A stretch of DNA of 64,000 nucleotides from Kaistia algarum (GTDB lineage: Bacteria; Pseudomonadota; Alphaproteobacteria; Rhizobiales; Kaistiaceae). The notes under the pieces were generated by a model, which worked only from the letters and a program-made list of their open reading frames with translations, ran no database searches and had not been told where the DNA came from. A program made the position numbers and the translations under genes. Below, one piece after another: positions 41,813-51,215 of the stretch. The DNA lies in contig NZ_JAPKNJ010000001.1 in assembly GCF_026343945.1 (NCBI RefSeq), positions 1,054,001 through 1,118,000 on the forward strand. Direction: 5' to 3'. How positions within the stretch are numbered: position 1 is the stretch's first letter; the number at the start of each line of letters is the position of its first letter.

Positions 41813-42997
41813 TCAGGCCCGGCTCAGCACCGCCCGATGGCCGTATGCGTCGAGCGCGCCGCTCCAAAGCGCCAGGGCAAGGGCACCGGCAACCATGATG
41901 CCGCCGACCCATGGGGTGGCGCCGAGGCCCAGGCTGGAGGCGACGACGAGCCCGCCGATCCAGGCGCCAAGCGCGATGCCGAGATTGAAGGCGGCGATAT
42001 TGAGCGCCGAGGCCGTATCGACCGCCCCGGGACGATGGATCTTGGCAAGTTGGACGACATAGAGCTGCAGGCCCGGCACATTGGCGAAGGAAAGGAATCC
42101 GAGCGCCGCCAGAGTCACCAGGGCCACATAGGGACTGACAGCCGTGAAGGTGAAGATGACGAGCACGATCGCCTGGGCGAAGAACAGGAGCGTCAGCGCC
42201 TTGACCGGATCGCGGTTGGCGATACGCCCTCCGAGAAAATTGCCGGCGGCGATGGCGGCGCCATAGAGCATCAGGATGAGGCTGACCTGCGACGCGGCGA
42301 AGCCTGTGATTGTCTCCAGAATGGTCGCGAGATAGGTGAAGGCGACGAAGGTGCCGCCATAGCCGAGCGCGGTCATGGCGAAGACCAGCAAGAGCCGTCC
42401 TGATCCCAGCACGCGGACCTGATCGAGGATCGAGGCCGGCGGCGCCTTGCGGATCGAACTTGGCAACAGAACGGCGATACCGGCAAAGGCGACGATACCG
42501 AGCGCGGCGACGGCCCAGAAGGTAGCGCGCCAGCCGAAGGTCTGCCCGATAAGGGTGCCAAGCGGCACACCGGTAACAATGGCGACGGTGAGCCCCATGA
42601 ACATCAGCGCGATCGCAGAGGCGCGGCGGTTCTCCGGCACCAGATCGGCGGCGATGGTCGAGCCGACGGAGAAGAACACGCCATGAGCGAAGGCGGAGAG
42701 GACGCGGGCGACCAGCAGCATTTCATAGCTGGGGCTGAGCGCGGCGAGCGAATTGCCGACGATGAACAGCACCATCAGGCCGAGCAGCAGCGGCTTGCGA
42801 TCGATTCGGCCGGTCAGCGCAGTCAGAATCGGGGCGCCGAAGGTGACGCCGAGCGCATAGACGCTGACGATCAGTCCGGCCAGCGGCAGCGTGATGCCAA
42901 GATCCGCCGCTACCGTCGGCAACAGACCGACAATGACGAATTCAGTCGTTCCGATCGCATAGGCGGCGATCGTCAGGGCATAGAGCGCAACAGGCAT
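41813..42997 (-). CDS. MFS transporter (drug/arabinose-efflux-like, DHA1 family)
   Basis: A 394-residue, 12-helix exporter of the major facilitator superfamily. The N-terminus PVALYALTIAAYAIGTTEFVIVGLLP and the loop-2 motif LTGRIDRKPLLL (about residues 64-75) place it among DHA1 efflux carriers such as AraJ/YdhP relatives. Helix 5 has the antiporter-type VAIVTGVPLGTLIGQTFGWRATF. I chose ATG at 42997, with AAAGGA upstream; ATG at 43033 would add 12 poorly conserved residues. It is divergent from a LysR gene with a strong palindrome between them, the usual layout for an exporter and its regulator. The exported compound is unknown. Confidence 0.9.
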   Translation of the reverse strand: MPVALYALTIAAYAIGTTEFVIVGLLPTVAADLGITLPLAGLIVSVYALGVTFGAPILTALTGRIDRKPLLLGLMVLFIVGNSLAALSPSYEMLLVARVLSAFAHGVFFSVGSTIAADLVPENRRASAIALMFMGLTVAIVTGVPLGTLIGQTFGWRATFWAVAALGIVAFAGIAVLLPSSIRKAPPASILDQVRVLGSGRLLLVFAMTALGYGGTFVAFTYLATILETITGFAASQVSLILMLYGAAIAAGNFLGGRIANRDPVKALTLLFFAQAIVLVIFTFTAVSPYVALVTLAALGFLSFANVPGLQLYVVQLAKIHRPGAVDTASALNIAAFNLGIALGAWIGGLVVASSLGLGATPWVGGIMVAGALALALWSGALDAYGHRAVLSRA

Positions 42998-43142
42998 TGC
43001 GGCGTCCTTTCTCCGGCCCATAGGCGCCGGCAATACATCGACTAGCCAGGAGGACCCCGTCCGGCCGATCGCCGGATCGTTGTCGTGCCGCTCATATGAC
43101 GTGCCTGAATTTGAGAATGAATATTCGGTAGTGTAACAGTGA

Positions 43143-43161
43143 CTATGAATTCAATTCATAG
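43143..43161. promoter_or_regulatory. Perfect LysR-type operator palindrome
   Basis: CTATGAATT-C-AATTCATAG, two exact 9-bp arms around one base, ends 8 bp before the ATG of the LysR gene and 146 bp from the MFS start. It contains the T-N11-A core of LysR sites. A second partly symmetrical stretch with GAATATTC lies about 25 bp upstream. The position suggests autorepression of the LysR gene and control of the divergent exporter. Confidence 0.7.
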
Positions 43162-43169
43162 GATCGATC

Positions 43170-44081
43170 ATGGACAACCGAGCGGGCGAGATGGCCGTGT
43201 TCGTCGCGACGGCGGAGAGCGGCGGATTTTCGGCAGCTGGCCGCAAGCTCGGGCTTTCGCCTTCGGCGGTCAGCAAGCTGGTCGCGCGCATGGAAGACCG
43301 GCTGGGGACGCCACTGCTGGTGCGCTCGACCCGGACGCTTCAGCTCACCGCCGAAGGCGCGCTCTATCTGGAGCGGGCGCGCCGCATCCTCGCGGATATC
43401 GATGAGGCGGATCGGATGGTCGCGGCCGGCGCCGGCATCCTTCCGCGCGGGCGGCTCAGGATCAGCGCCTCGGTAGCCTTTGGCGAGCATTGCCTGCTGC
43501 CCTTGATGCCGACATTTCTGCGGCTCCATCCGCACGTGGAACTCGACATTTCCTTGACCGATGCCGTCATCGACCTCGTCGACGAGCGCACGGATATCGC
43601 GATCCGAACCGGACCCCTGCGCGACTCGACCTTGATGGCGCGCAAGCTTCTCGAAACCCGCCGCGTGATCGTCGCTTCGCCCCCCTATCTGGAAGCCCGC
43701 GGCATTCCGCGGATACCTCATGACCTCGCCGGCCATAATTGCCTGCGCTTCAATTTCCGGCGGAGCCTGGACGAATGGCCGTTTCGCGATCCCTCCAGCG
43801 GGGAAACCTACACGCTTCCTATCACCGGCAACGCCTTTGGCAATAACGGCGTCATCCTGCGCCAGCTCGCGCTCGGCGGTCTTGGCCTGACGCGGCTCGG
43901 CGCCTTTCACGTGGCCGCCGATATCGCCGCGGGGCGGCTTGTTCCTGTGCTGGAGACGTTCAACACCGACGACATCGAACGCATTCACGCCGTCTATGTC
44001 GGCCACGAGCATCTCGCTGCCCGTATCCGCACCTTCGTCGATTTCCTCGCCGAAACGATCAAGAAATCCGATCGGCCGTAA
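43170..44081 (+). CDS. LysR-family transcriptional regulator
   Basis: A 303-residue regulator. The winged helix-turn-helix is at about residues 5-62 (GGFSAAGRKLGLSPSAVSKLVARMEDRLG), and the effector domain belongs to the CrgA/PBP2 group, with GRLRISASVAFGEHCLLP, DIAIRTGPLRDSTLMARKL and GNAFGNNGVILRQLALGGLGLTRL. It is transcribed away from the MFS exporter and has a perfect palindrome just upstream of its start. It most likely controls the exporter and itself in response to the exported compound. Length and domains are complete. Confidence 0.92.
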   Translation: MDNRAGEMAVFVATAESGGFSAAGRKLGLSPSAVSKLVARMEDRLGTPLLVRSTRTLQLTAEGALYLERARRILADIDEADRMVAAGAGILPRGRLRISASVAFGEHCLLPLMPTFLRLHPHVELDISLTDAVIDLVDERTDIAIRTGPLRDSTLMARKLLETRRVIVASPPYLEARGIPRIPHDLAGHNCLRFNFRRSLDEWPFRDPSSGETYTLPITGNAFGNNGVILRQLALGGLGLTRLGAFHVAADIAAGRLVPVLETFNTDDIERIHAVYVGHEHLAARIRTFVDFLAETIKKSDRP

Positions 44082-44160
44082 GCTACATCATCAAGCCAAG
44101 GGATTCGGACGCCGCCTCCGGGACCCGCAGGGTTGAACAGCCGCAGAAGGCCAAGCTGAC

Positions 44161-45312
44161 ATGATCATCTCATCCTCCACCGACTATCGGGAGGCCGCGC
44201 GCCGGCGCCTTCCGCCCTTCCTGTTTCATTACATCGACGGCGGCGCCTATGCGGAACATACGCTGAAGCGCAATGTCGAGGATCTCGCCTGGCTGGCGCT
44301 GCGCCAGCGAGTCCTGAAGGGCGTCGGCGATGTCGATCTCTCGACCACGATATTCGATGAGAAGCTGAGCATGCCCGTCGCCCTGGCGCCGGTCGGACTG
44401 ACGGGCATGTACGCCCGCCGCGGCGAGGTGCAGGCGGCGCGCGCCGCCGAGGCGAAAGGGATCCCCTTCACTCTCTCCACGGTCTCGGTCTGCCCCATCG
44501 ACGAGGTGCAGAGCCAGTCGCGCCGGCCGATCTGGTTTCAGCTCTATGTGCTGAAGGATCGCGGCTTCATGAAGGATGCATTGGAGCGCGCCTGGGCGGC
44601 GGGCATCCGCACACTGGTCTTCACCGTCGACATGCCGGTTCCCGGTGCGCGCTACCGCGATGCCCATTCCGGCATGTCCGGCCCGAACGCGCCGCTGCGG
44701 CGCGTGCTGCAGGCCTTCACCCATCCGGCCTGGGCCGTCGACGTCGGACTTCTCGGCCGACCACATGACCTCGGCAACATCTCGGCCTATCGCCGCCAGA
44801 AGACGAAACTGGCCGACTATATCGGTTGGCTCGGCGCCAATTTCGACCCCTCGATCGGTTGGAGCGATCTGCAGTGGATCCGTGATTTCTGGAAGGGCCC
44901 CATGGTCATCAAGGGAATTCTCGATCCGGAGGATGCGCGGGATGCGGTGCGCTTCGGCGCGGATGGCATCGTCGTCTCCAACCATGGCGGAAGGCAGCTC
45001 GACGGCGTGCTCTCCTCGGCCCGGGCGCTGCCGGCGATCGCCGACGTCGTGAAGGGCGACCTGACCATTCTGGCCGATTCCGGCATCCGCTCCGGTCTCG
45101 ATGTCGTGCGCATGCTGGCGCAGGGCGCCGATGGCGTGCTGCTCGGCCGCGCCTTCGTCTATGCGCTGGCCACCGCCGGCCAGAAGGGCGTCGAGAACCT
45201 CCTCGACATCGTCGCCAAGGAAATGCGCGTCGCCATGACGCTGACGGGCGCGCGCTCGATTTCCGACATCTCGCGCGACAGCCTGGTGCGGCAATTGGAG
45301 AAGCCGGCCTGA
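44161..45312 (+). CDS. lldD: FMN-dependent alpha-hydroxy-acid dehydrogenase (L-lactate dehydrogenase type)
   Basis: A 383-residue flavoenzyme that oxidises L-lactate or a similar 2-hydroxy acid, passing electrons to the respiratory chain. FMN-binding segments include [25 protein letters not shown] (about residues 77-101) and [26 protein letters not shown] (about 302-327). The catalytic His is in [13 protein letters not shown] at about residue 276. The length matches LldD. The internal loop region at 165-225 is typical of membrane-associated dehydrogenases rather than soluble oxidases. It stands alone, 79 bp after the LysR gene, and converges on the SbcC-like gene. An alternative is mandelate dehydrogenase. 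Confidence 0.9.
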   Translation: MIISSSTDYREAARRRLPPFLFHYIDGGAYAEHTLKRNVEDLAWLALRQRVLKGVGDVDLSTTIFDEKLSMPVALAPVGLTGMYARRGEVQAARAAEAKGIPFTLSTVSVCPIDEVQSQSRRPIWFQLYVLKDRGFMKDALERAWAAGIRTLVFTVDMPVPGARYRDAHSGMSGPNAPLRRVLQAFTHPAWAVDVGLLGRPHDLGNISAYRRQKTKLADYIGWLGANFDPSIGWSDLQWIRDFWKGPMVIKGILDPEDARDAVRFGADGIVVSNHGGRQLDGVLSSARALPAIADVVKGDLTILADSGIRSGLDVVRMLAQGADGVLLGRAFVYALATAGQKGVENLLDIVAKEMRVAMTLTGARSISDISRDSLVRQLEKPA

Positions 45313-45337
45313 CAAGCGGATTCCGCCGGACGGATGC

Positions 45338-47953
45338 TCACATCCGCCGTATCGGCGCGCCGAGCTGGAGGAAGTCGCGCTCGCGGCAGGTCAGGATCAG
45401 GATCTGCTGGCGCTGCGCGGCCTTGTGCAGCACGAGGTGCATGCGCTCGAGCCGGCCCTCGTCCGTGTTGACCAGCGCGTCGTCGAGCACGATGCACGAT
45501 TCCTGGCCGCCTTCCCGCAGGATGTCGGCGAGCGCCAGCCTCGTGATGACGGCGATCTGCTCGCGGGCGCCGACACTGAGCCCGTCAAACGGCTCCGCGA
45601 CGCCGTTGCGCACCAATTGGTCGATTTCGAAACTGCCATCGCGCAGTACGATGCTGCTCTCGTTCTGTATGAGACGCAGATAGGGCGCGGACCGTTCCCG
45701 GACCGGCGCAAGCCACTTGTCCTTGGTCTCGCGCTGCGCCTCGGCGAGCGTGTCGGCGAGTAACCGAGCCGCTTCGGCCTCCAGCGTCGCCGTCTGCAGT
45801 CTTGTCTCCAGCAACTCGATTTTCCCGTTGAGTGTTTCGAGTTCCTCGCCCAACCCATCCTTGCCGAGCGCCCTGAGCTCGACATCGAGATCGCGCCGCT
45901 CCCGCTCGGTCCTCTCCATATCCTCGCGAATGGCCTTCTCGGCCTGGACTGCGCTTTCGATGGCGAGGGCCGTCGCCTCCGGATCCGCAACGGCGACGGC
46001 ATCGCGCGCGGCGGCCCATTTCGCTTCCGCCTCCGAGCGACCGAGCCGGGCTTGCGATACCTCGTCGTCGAGTGCCGGATCGGACATCATCTCGCGCGCC
46101 GCGATCAGGTCTTCCTGCACGCGCTGGTGGGTGCGAGCAGCGACATTGGCGCGCTCGGTCAATATGGCAAGGTCCCGCCGGACAGCGTCCGCCGCGGCAC
46201 GAACCGACGTCGCTTCAGTCGCGGCCGCCTCGAAACTGGCCTTTGACGCAACGGAACCCGCCCGCGCGGCATCGAGATCAAGAGGCTCCGTGTCGGAGGC
46301 AACGCTATCTTCGCCGGCCAGCAGGACGCTGCGTGCCAATTCCTGGCGGAGCGCATTGAGCCCCCCGGGCGCCACGCCCTTCAGCGTCTGTGCATGGTTC
46401 CTTGCCTCGACGCGGGCATCGGCGATGCGCTGCAGCGCCAATCGCGCTGCGGCAACATCGGCCTGTCCGAGCTTGGCCAGATCGCGCGCCAGAGCCTGAT
46501 CCGCTACTTCGGCGGCACGGCTCAGTTCCGCGATTCCGCCCCCCGGCTGGATATGAATGCGGCCATATCCTTCCAGCACGAGGGTCGTGTCGCGCGCGAT
46601 CAGAAATTCCGAGCCGACGGAATCGGCGCTTCCCTCGATGCGCGCCGCATTGGCTCCATCGGGCAGCAGCGTGATACGGGCGCTTGCCGCCTCCAGCCGC
46701 AGGCGGGCCTGATCGGCATTGCGTTCCAGTGTTTCGATCCTGGCGAGATCCTCGGGCGACAACGCCGCGGCAGCGACGAAGGCCTCTGCCCGCAGGCGCG
46801 ATACATCCGCAGCCTCCGCTGCCACGACCTGTCCGGCCAATCGAACCGCGGTTTCGCGGGCCTGACGCCGGGCGGCTGCGCTCTCGATCCGGCGCACGGC
46901 CTCCTCGGCCTCGCGCGCCGCCTTCTCCGCAGCTGCCGCACGGCTGGTCGCGACATCGGCGGCCTGATCTAGCCTGCCGGTCTGGTTTTGCGCCTCTGCC
47001 ATATTGGCGTTCGCCTGATCGCGGTCGAGGGCGCCGCGATCGAGATCCGCTTTCAGCTTCGCGCGAGCGTCAAGTCTGGCGGTTTCCGCTTCATGACGCT
47101 GCTTCGCGCGCTCCAGCGCGATCTCCGCTTTCTGCAACACATCCTGATGTTGCGCCAAGATGGCAGCCGCGCGGCGTGCCGAAGCGAGACGATCTTCCGC
47201 GATGCGCAGGCTGTCGTCGCGCCTCTGGCGGTTCAGGCGCTCTTGCAGGATCGCGAGCCGCGCCACCTTGTCCTCATAGGCAGCGAGCTGCCGCTGGATG
47301 ATCGTCCTCTGCTCACGCGAGGCGAGGAGTTCGGCGCCGAGCGCCTTGAAGGCGTCGCGCGGATTGTTGCGCTTGTCCCAGAACGCTGCCTTGCGAGCCT
47401 CGGCCGCCGCCAGCAGGAGGCGGCCGCGATCGCCGCCCGTTACCTGCCCGACCTCGCGTTCCAGCGCAGCGGCGATGTGATCGCGACCCGCGCCGATGCC
47501 CAGCGCCTGATGCGACGTGCCCTGCTCCACCCAGAGGAGACCGAAGACACCGTGATGCTCGCCAGGCTTCGATTCCCCGCGGCCCGGCGGGGTAAAGCCG
47601 AACATCTCGGCGAGCCGCTCTTCGACCGCGTCGCCCGTCCAGCGCCCACCGCCGCCCTCCAGTTCGGCTTCCGGCTTCTGGCAGAAGGCCTTGTGCAGCC
47701 GCCAGGGAACACCGCCCCGTTCGAATTCAAGCCACACCTGGGGTCGGACCGTCTGGCCATAGGGCTGCATGCCCGCCGCGACGCTGCCGCCCACGCGGTG
47801 ACGCTCGAACAGGACGGCGCGCAACGCCGCCAGCAGGGTCGACTTGCCCGCCTCATTATCGCCGACCACGACATTGAGGCCATCGGCGAGGTCGCCGACG
47901 ACGGCATGGCCGAGCTTGCGGAAATCGCGAACCTCGATGCGACGCAGCTTCAT
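45338..47953 (-). CDS. SbcC/YhaN-like ATPase, DNA repair
   Basis: An 871-residue ATPase of the SMC/Rad50-like group. The N-terminal half of the head has Walker A GDNEAGKST at residues 31-39, and the C-terminal half has the signature LSVGAREQ and Walker B CIVLDDALVNTD. Between them, about residues 190-800 are long Ala/Glu/Arg-rich coiled coils with RxxE-type heptads. No clear CxxC zinc hook is visible at the middle, so it is closer to YhaN than to classic SbcC. It follows the metallophosphatase gene by 1 bp. Together they should form a nuclease complex trimming DNA ends or hairpins. ATG at 47953 fits the family N-terminus MKLRRIEVRDF. Confidence 0.88.
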   Translation of the reverse strand: MKLRRIEVRDFRKLGHAVVGDLADGLNVVVGDNEAGKSTLLAALRAVLFERHRVGGSVAAGMQPYGQTVRPQVWLEFERGGVPWRLHKAFCQKPEAELEGGGGRWTGDAVEERLAEMFGFTPPGRGESKPGEHHGVFGLLWVEQGTSHQALGIGAGRDHIAAALEREVGQVTGGDRGRLLLAAAEARKAAFWDKRNNPRDAFKALGAELLASREQRTIIQRQLAAYEDKVARLAILQERLNRQRRDDSLRIAEDRLASARRAAAILAQHQDVLQKAEIALERAKQRHEAETARLDARAKLKADLDRGALDRDQANANMAEAQNQTGRLDQAADVATSRAAAAEKAAREAEEAVRRIESAAARRQARETAVRLAGQVVAAEAADVSRLRAEAFVAAAALSPEDLARIETLERNADQARLRLEAASARITLLPDGANAARIEGSADSVGSEFLIARDTTLVLEGYGRIHIQPGGGIAELSRAAEVADQALARDLAKLGQADVAAARLALQRIADARVEARNHAQTLKGVAPGGLNALRQELARSVLLAGEDSVASDTEPLDLDAARAGSVASKASFEAAATEATSVRAAADAVRRDLAILTERANVAARTHQRVQEDLIAAREMMSDPALDDEVSQARLGRSEAEAKWAAARDAVAVADPEATALAIESAVQAEKAIREDMERTERERRDLDVELRALGKDGLGEELETLNGKIELLETRLQTATLEAEAARLLADTLAEAQRETKDKWLAPVRERSAPYLRLIQNESSIVLRDGSFEIDQLVRNGVAEPFDGLSVGAREQIAVITRLALADILREGGQESCIVLDDALVNTDEGRLERMHLVLHKAAQRQQILILTCRERDFLQLGAPIRRM

Positions 47954-47954
47954 G

Positions 47955-49079
47955 TCACGACCCGCCTTGCCGATGGTCGAGATAGACCATGCGCAGCGCC
48001 ACGCGCGCCGCCGGCGCCAGCGGATCTGCAGGGTCACTGGCCCGCGCCTTCAGCCGCTCCAGCGCGAGGCGCACGAAGCCGGATGTATCGAGCGCATCGA
48101 GATCATCCTCCGTCGGGTCTTCCAAGAGGCCGGAATCGTCGAGATCGAGATGGTGTAGCCGGTTGCGCCAGTTTTCGAGTTCGCCGTTCAGCCGGTAGCG
48201 CTCCGCCAGGCTGAGGCTGCCTGTCAGCCGAAGCGCCACGACAGCGCGCGCGGGATCGCTCACCATGTTTTCCAGCAACGCCAACGGCGCGTTGGCGGTG
48301 CCGTCGACCAGTTCGGCATCCCAATCGTGCCAGTCATAATGACCCGTCCGGATCGTCTCGACCTGCTCGGGCGCGCGTGGGCCGGCGAGTTCGACGATCT
48401 GGACGAAACCGGACTGATTGGCGCGGTAGCGGTCCGTCTCCGGCGTGCCGGAATAATAGGTGCGCGGCGCGATCTTCAACGCTCCATGCCAGTCGCCAAG
48501 CGCCAGATAGCCAAGCCCCGCCGTCTCGGCGCGGGTTTCCGGGATCTCGTTGGCGGCCTCGGCCATGCCCGGCAACCGGTTGGCGACACTGCCATGGGCG
48601 ACCCCGATACGCAGCGCCCCTTCGGCCGTCGCAGCTCCCTCGAACCATTCCGTCTGGTCTAGGCTCTCGCGGCGGCGGCGGAGCGGCGCCGGCAGGATCA
48701 CGGCGCGGCCGTCCCAGCCTTCGATCGGCACGGATTGGTCGGCGATGGTGATGTTCTCCTCAAGGCCCATCTGCCGCATCCGCGTCCAGACGCTGTGAGC
48801 CAGCGCGGCGTCATGATTGCCCGGCAGGAAGATCCAGCGGCCGGAGAAGAGCTTCAGCGCGTCGAGCGTGCGCAGGATCGTGCGGTCGTGGACCTCATTG
48901 CTGTCGAAGGCGTCGCCAGCGACCAGCACGGCGTCGAGCTGCCGCGTCTCTGCAAGGCGGGCGATCTCCGCGACAGTCGAAATCCGCTGCGCGCGAAGGG
49001 CGGCCCCGGCGTCGCCCGGAACATTGGCGAAGGGCTTTCCGATCTGCCAGTCGGCAGTATGAAGGAAGCGGAATGTCAT
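47955..49079 (-). CDS. SbcD/Mre11-like DNA repair exonuclease subunit
   Basis: A 374-residue calcineurin-like metallophosphatase of the SbcD/YhaO family. Metal-binding motifs are in order: FLHTADWQIG (Asp9, His... at the N-terminus), VLVAGDAFDSNEVHD, LPGNHD, GVAHG and GDWHG with the last His. The C-terminal third is a capping region. The ATG at 49079 begins right at the family motif. The SbcC-like ATPase gene follows with a 1-bp gap, giving the standard two-gene repair operon. Manganese-dependent nuclease activity is expected from the family. Confidence 0.9.
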   Translation of the reverse strand: MTFRFLHTADWQIGKPFANVPGDAGAALRAQRISTVAEIARLAETRQLDAVLVAGDAFDSNEVHDRTILRTLDALKLFSGRWIFLPGNHDAALAHSVWTRMRQMGLEENITIADQSVPIEGWDGRAVILPAPLRRRRESLDQTEWFEGAATAEGALRIGVAHGSVANRLPGMAEAANEIPETRAETAGLGYLALGDWHGALKIAPRTYYSGTPETDRYRANQSGFVQIVELAGPRAPEQVETIRTGHYDWHDWDAELVDGTANAPLALLENMVSDPARAVVALRLTGSLSLAERYRLNGELENWRNRLHHLDLDDSGLLEDPTEDDLDALDTSGFVRLALERLKARASDPADPLAPAARVALRMVYLDHRQGGS

Positions 49080-49335
49080 GGCAGCCCAGGCTCCACCGCC
49101 GACGGCTCATCCGCCGGTTCCCATCCGGCCGGCATAGCGTTGGCATATCGCCGCGGCTCGAAATGCTCTCCCATCCGGCACCGCCCCGCCCCGATCCGAA
49201 TGCCCGTTGGAGCAGCAAAGCGCCGAGGACGCAAGCGGCTCGCGGGACTGTCGGATCGACGCCGACGCAGGTCTATACAACCTACGCACCCGCCCACCAC
49301 GCGCCTAAAAAGATGCAGGTGTCTGGCTGGTCCCG

Positions 49336-50064
49336 TCAGCCAGAGATTTCCTGTGCGCCCGCGACCAGCTTGGCCGCGATGTCCGGGATCTGGTCCTGGT
49401 CGAGATCGGTTCGCGGAACGACGAGGACGAGGCAGCCGATCGCGCGCTTCTCGGGGCTCAGGATCGGCGCGGCGATACCGGCATTGCGCTCGTCCACCTC
49501 GCCCACACTGACGGAATAACCCTGCTTGCGGATCGCCTTCAGCGTCTTGCGGAACTCCGTCCAGTCCCGGCCGAGGCCGGCGGCGGCGATCTCGGCCGCA
49601 TTGGCGAGCATCAGGCTGCGGAGGCGATGGTCCGGCAGATGCGCGAGGATCGCCTTGCCGGCCGCTCCACGCAGAAGCGGCATCGGCCGCCCCCGGTCAT
49701 AGCTCGTCAGGACCGTCTGGTCCGGCCAAGCCTGCGCGATGCACACGACATTCTTGCCATAGGAGGCGCAGACCATGAGATTGCCGCGGATCTCGCGGAT
49801 CAGGCGGCTCATCACGTCGCCGGCGCGGTGCAGCAGCGGATCGTTGAGGCGGATCTGCCGGTCGAGCTGCATGATGCGCGCGCCGAGGCCGAAGCCGCCC
49901 TGGATGTCCGGCGCGATCAGCCCGGCCGTGCTCAGCGTCTTCAGATAGCGATAGGCGGTCGGGATCGAGCAATCGAGCGCTGCGGCGACCTCCTCGACCG
50001 TCACCACCGTGCGATCCCCGTCGAAGAGATCGAAGATGCCGAGCATCCGGCTCAGGCTGTCCAT
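49336..50064 (-). CDS. IclR-family transcriptional regulator
   Basis: A 242-residue IclR-type regulator. The N-terminal winged helix covers about residues 1-60 (TVEEVAAALDCSIPTAYRYLKTLSTAGLI), and the GAF-like effector domain follows, with LLRGAAGKAILAHLPDHRL and VGEVDERNAGIAAPILS. GAGGGG lies upstream of the ATG. The gene is 95 bp downstream of an SDR gene on the same strand, so it may be in the same transcript. The divergent promoters between that SDR and the ABC importer carry a shared 23-bp site that this regulator is best placed to bind. Confidence 0.92.
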   Translation of the reverse strand: MDSLSRMLGIFDLFDGDRTVVTVEEVAAALDCSIPTAYRYLKTLSTAGLIAPDIQGGFGLGARIMQLDRQIRLNDPLLHRAGDVMSRLIREIRGNLMVCASYGKNVVCIAQAWPDQTVLTSYDRGRPMPLLRGAAGKAILAHLPDHRLRSLMLANAAEIAAAGLGRDWTEFRKTLKAIRKQGYSVSVGEVDERNAGIAAPILSPEKRAIGCLVLVVPRTDLDQDQIPDIAAKLVAGAQEISG

Positions 50065-50159
50065 CAGACGATATCCCCTCGATAGACGGCCCTGGCATGT
50101 AACCGCTCTTGAGCCGCGAGCCTAGGGAGCGCGCATGGCGAAGGTCAAGCGACGCCCGC

Positions 50160-50936
50160 TCAATGGATGTGCATACCGCCATTGATGTCGATCGCCGTGC
50201 CAGTCAGGTAGCCCGATTGCGCCGAGGCGAGGAAGAGACAGACATCGGCGACGTCCTGCGGCGTGCCGAAGCGGCCGAGCGGGATCGAATCGATCAGCCG
50301 TTTCCGCGTCTCCTCGTCGAAGGCATTGGCGTTCATGGCCGTGATGATGACGCCCGGATTGACGCAATTGACGCGGATGCCACGCGGGCCAAACTCGCGC
50401 GCCATGCTCTTGGCGAGCGACAAGACGCCGCCCTTCGATGCCGCATAATGCGGTCCGCCGAGCAAACCGCCGCCGCGCTGGGCGGCGATCGACGCGATCG
50501 CAACGATGCGGCCGCCATCGGAGAGATGTGGCAGCGCCGCCTGGGTCAGGTTGAGCATGCCGCGCAGATTGACGTCGAGCGTCGACGACCAGTCTTCCGG
50601 GCTGATGTCCATCACCTTCCGCGGCTGGGCGATGCCGGCATTGCTGACCAGGACGTCGAGCCGGCCGAACCGGTCGAGCGTCAGGCGCACGGCCCGCTCA
50701 AGCGCATCGCGCTCACGCACATCGGCAGCCAAAGCGAGCGGCGCGACGTGGCTCTTCCCCCGCTCCGACAGTTCGGCCGAGAGCTGCCGGACCGCTGCGT
50801 CGCAGGCTTCCTGCCGGAGATCGATGATCGAAACCGCGGCGCCCTCGGCCAGCAAGGTGCGCGCGATCGCATAGCCGATCCCCGCCGGATGAGCGGCCCC
50901 CGTAATGAGCGCGACCTGACCGTCAAGCTGACTCAT
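50160..50936 (-). CDS. Short-chain dehydrogenase/reductase (SDR), 1
   Basis: A 258-residue classical SDR. The cofactor motif ALITGAAHPAGIGYAIA (about residues 9-25) departs slightly from the usual GxxxGxG by inserting a His-Pro. NAG is at about 93-95, and the catalytic Ser-Tyr-Lys appears in SIAAQRGGG and YAASKGG. The C-terminal GTAIDINGGMHIH is usual. I chose ATG at 50936 with GGAGGAATTT before it; a longer frame upstream runs through the promoter. It lies divergent from the ABC importer, so it probably oxidises the imported sugar or polyol with NAD(P). Confidence 0.9.
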   Translation of the reverse strand: MSQLDGQVALITGAAHPAGIGYAIARTLLAEGAAVSIIDLRQEACDAAVRQLSAELSERGKSHVAPLALAADVRERDALERAVRLTLDRFGRLDVLVSNAGIAQPRKVMDISPEDWSSTLDVNLRGMLNLTQAALPHLSDGGRIVAIASIAAQRGGGLLGGPHYAASKGGVLSLAKSMAREFGPRGIRVNCVNPGVIITAMNANAFDEETRKRLIDSIPLGRFGTPQDVADVCLFLASAQSGYLTGTAIDINGGMHIH

Positions 50937-50946
50937 AAATTCCTCC

Positions 50947-50990
50947 AATTTATTGTTTTGTGATAAATCTTTAATATATTGACCTGTCAA
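50947..50990 (-). promoter_or_regulatory. Promoter of SDR-iclR with overlapping operator copy 1
   Basis: On the minus strand TTGACA (50985-50990), a 17-base spacer and TTTATC (50962-50967) form a good sigma-70-type promoter for the SDR gene. A 23-bp near-palindrome at 50947-50969, reading AATTTATTG...GATAAATC on the plus strand, covers the -10. The same element recurs at 51167-51189 (18 of 23 bases identical). Bound regulator would block transcription. Confidence 0.65.
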
Positions 50991-51146
50991 GCGGCTCACA
51001 GCACGCGCACTCTGGCTGGGAACGCCCTGCTCCATGCTGCAAAGCAATAACGCAGATGCAGCAATTCCGCACTTCTCCGCGTATGTCGCGCGCGCCTCAC
51101 AATCAGGGTCCGCCCCCGGGTGTCTGAGCGCTGACAACGTAGCCGC

Positions 51147-51189
51147 TTGACATATAGAGAATTCAGAATTTATTGAATAGCGATAATTC
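51147..51189 (+). promoter_or_regulatory. Promoter of the ABC/lactonase operon with operator copy 2
   Basis: TTGACA at 51147-51152, a 17-base spacer and TTATTG at 51170-51175 precede the binding-protein gene. The operator at 51167-51189 (AATTTATTG...GATAATTC) overlaps the -10 exactly as copy 1 does at the divergent promoter, implying joint repression by one factor, most likely the adjacent IclR protein. Confidence 0.65.
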
Positions 51190-51215
51190 GTTGCTTTCTA
51201 ACGGGGGAGGAACCC

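Noticed and set aside
49076..49174. A 32-codon minus-strand frame whose TGA overlaps the SbcD-like start as ATGA
   Set aside because: The coupling is suggestive, but the ribosome binding site is weak and the peptide has no recognisable feature.
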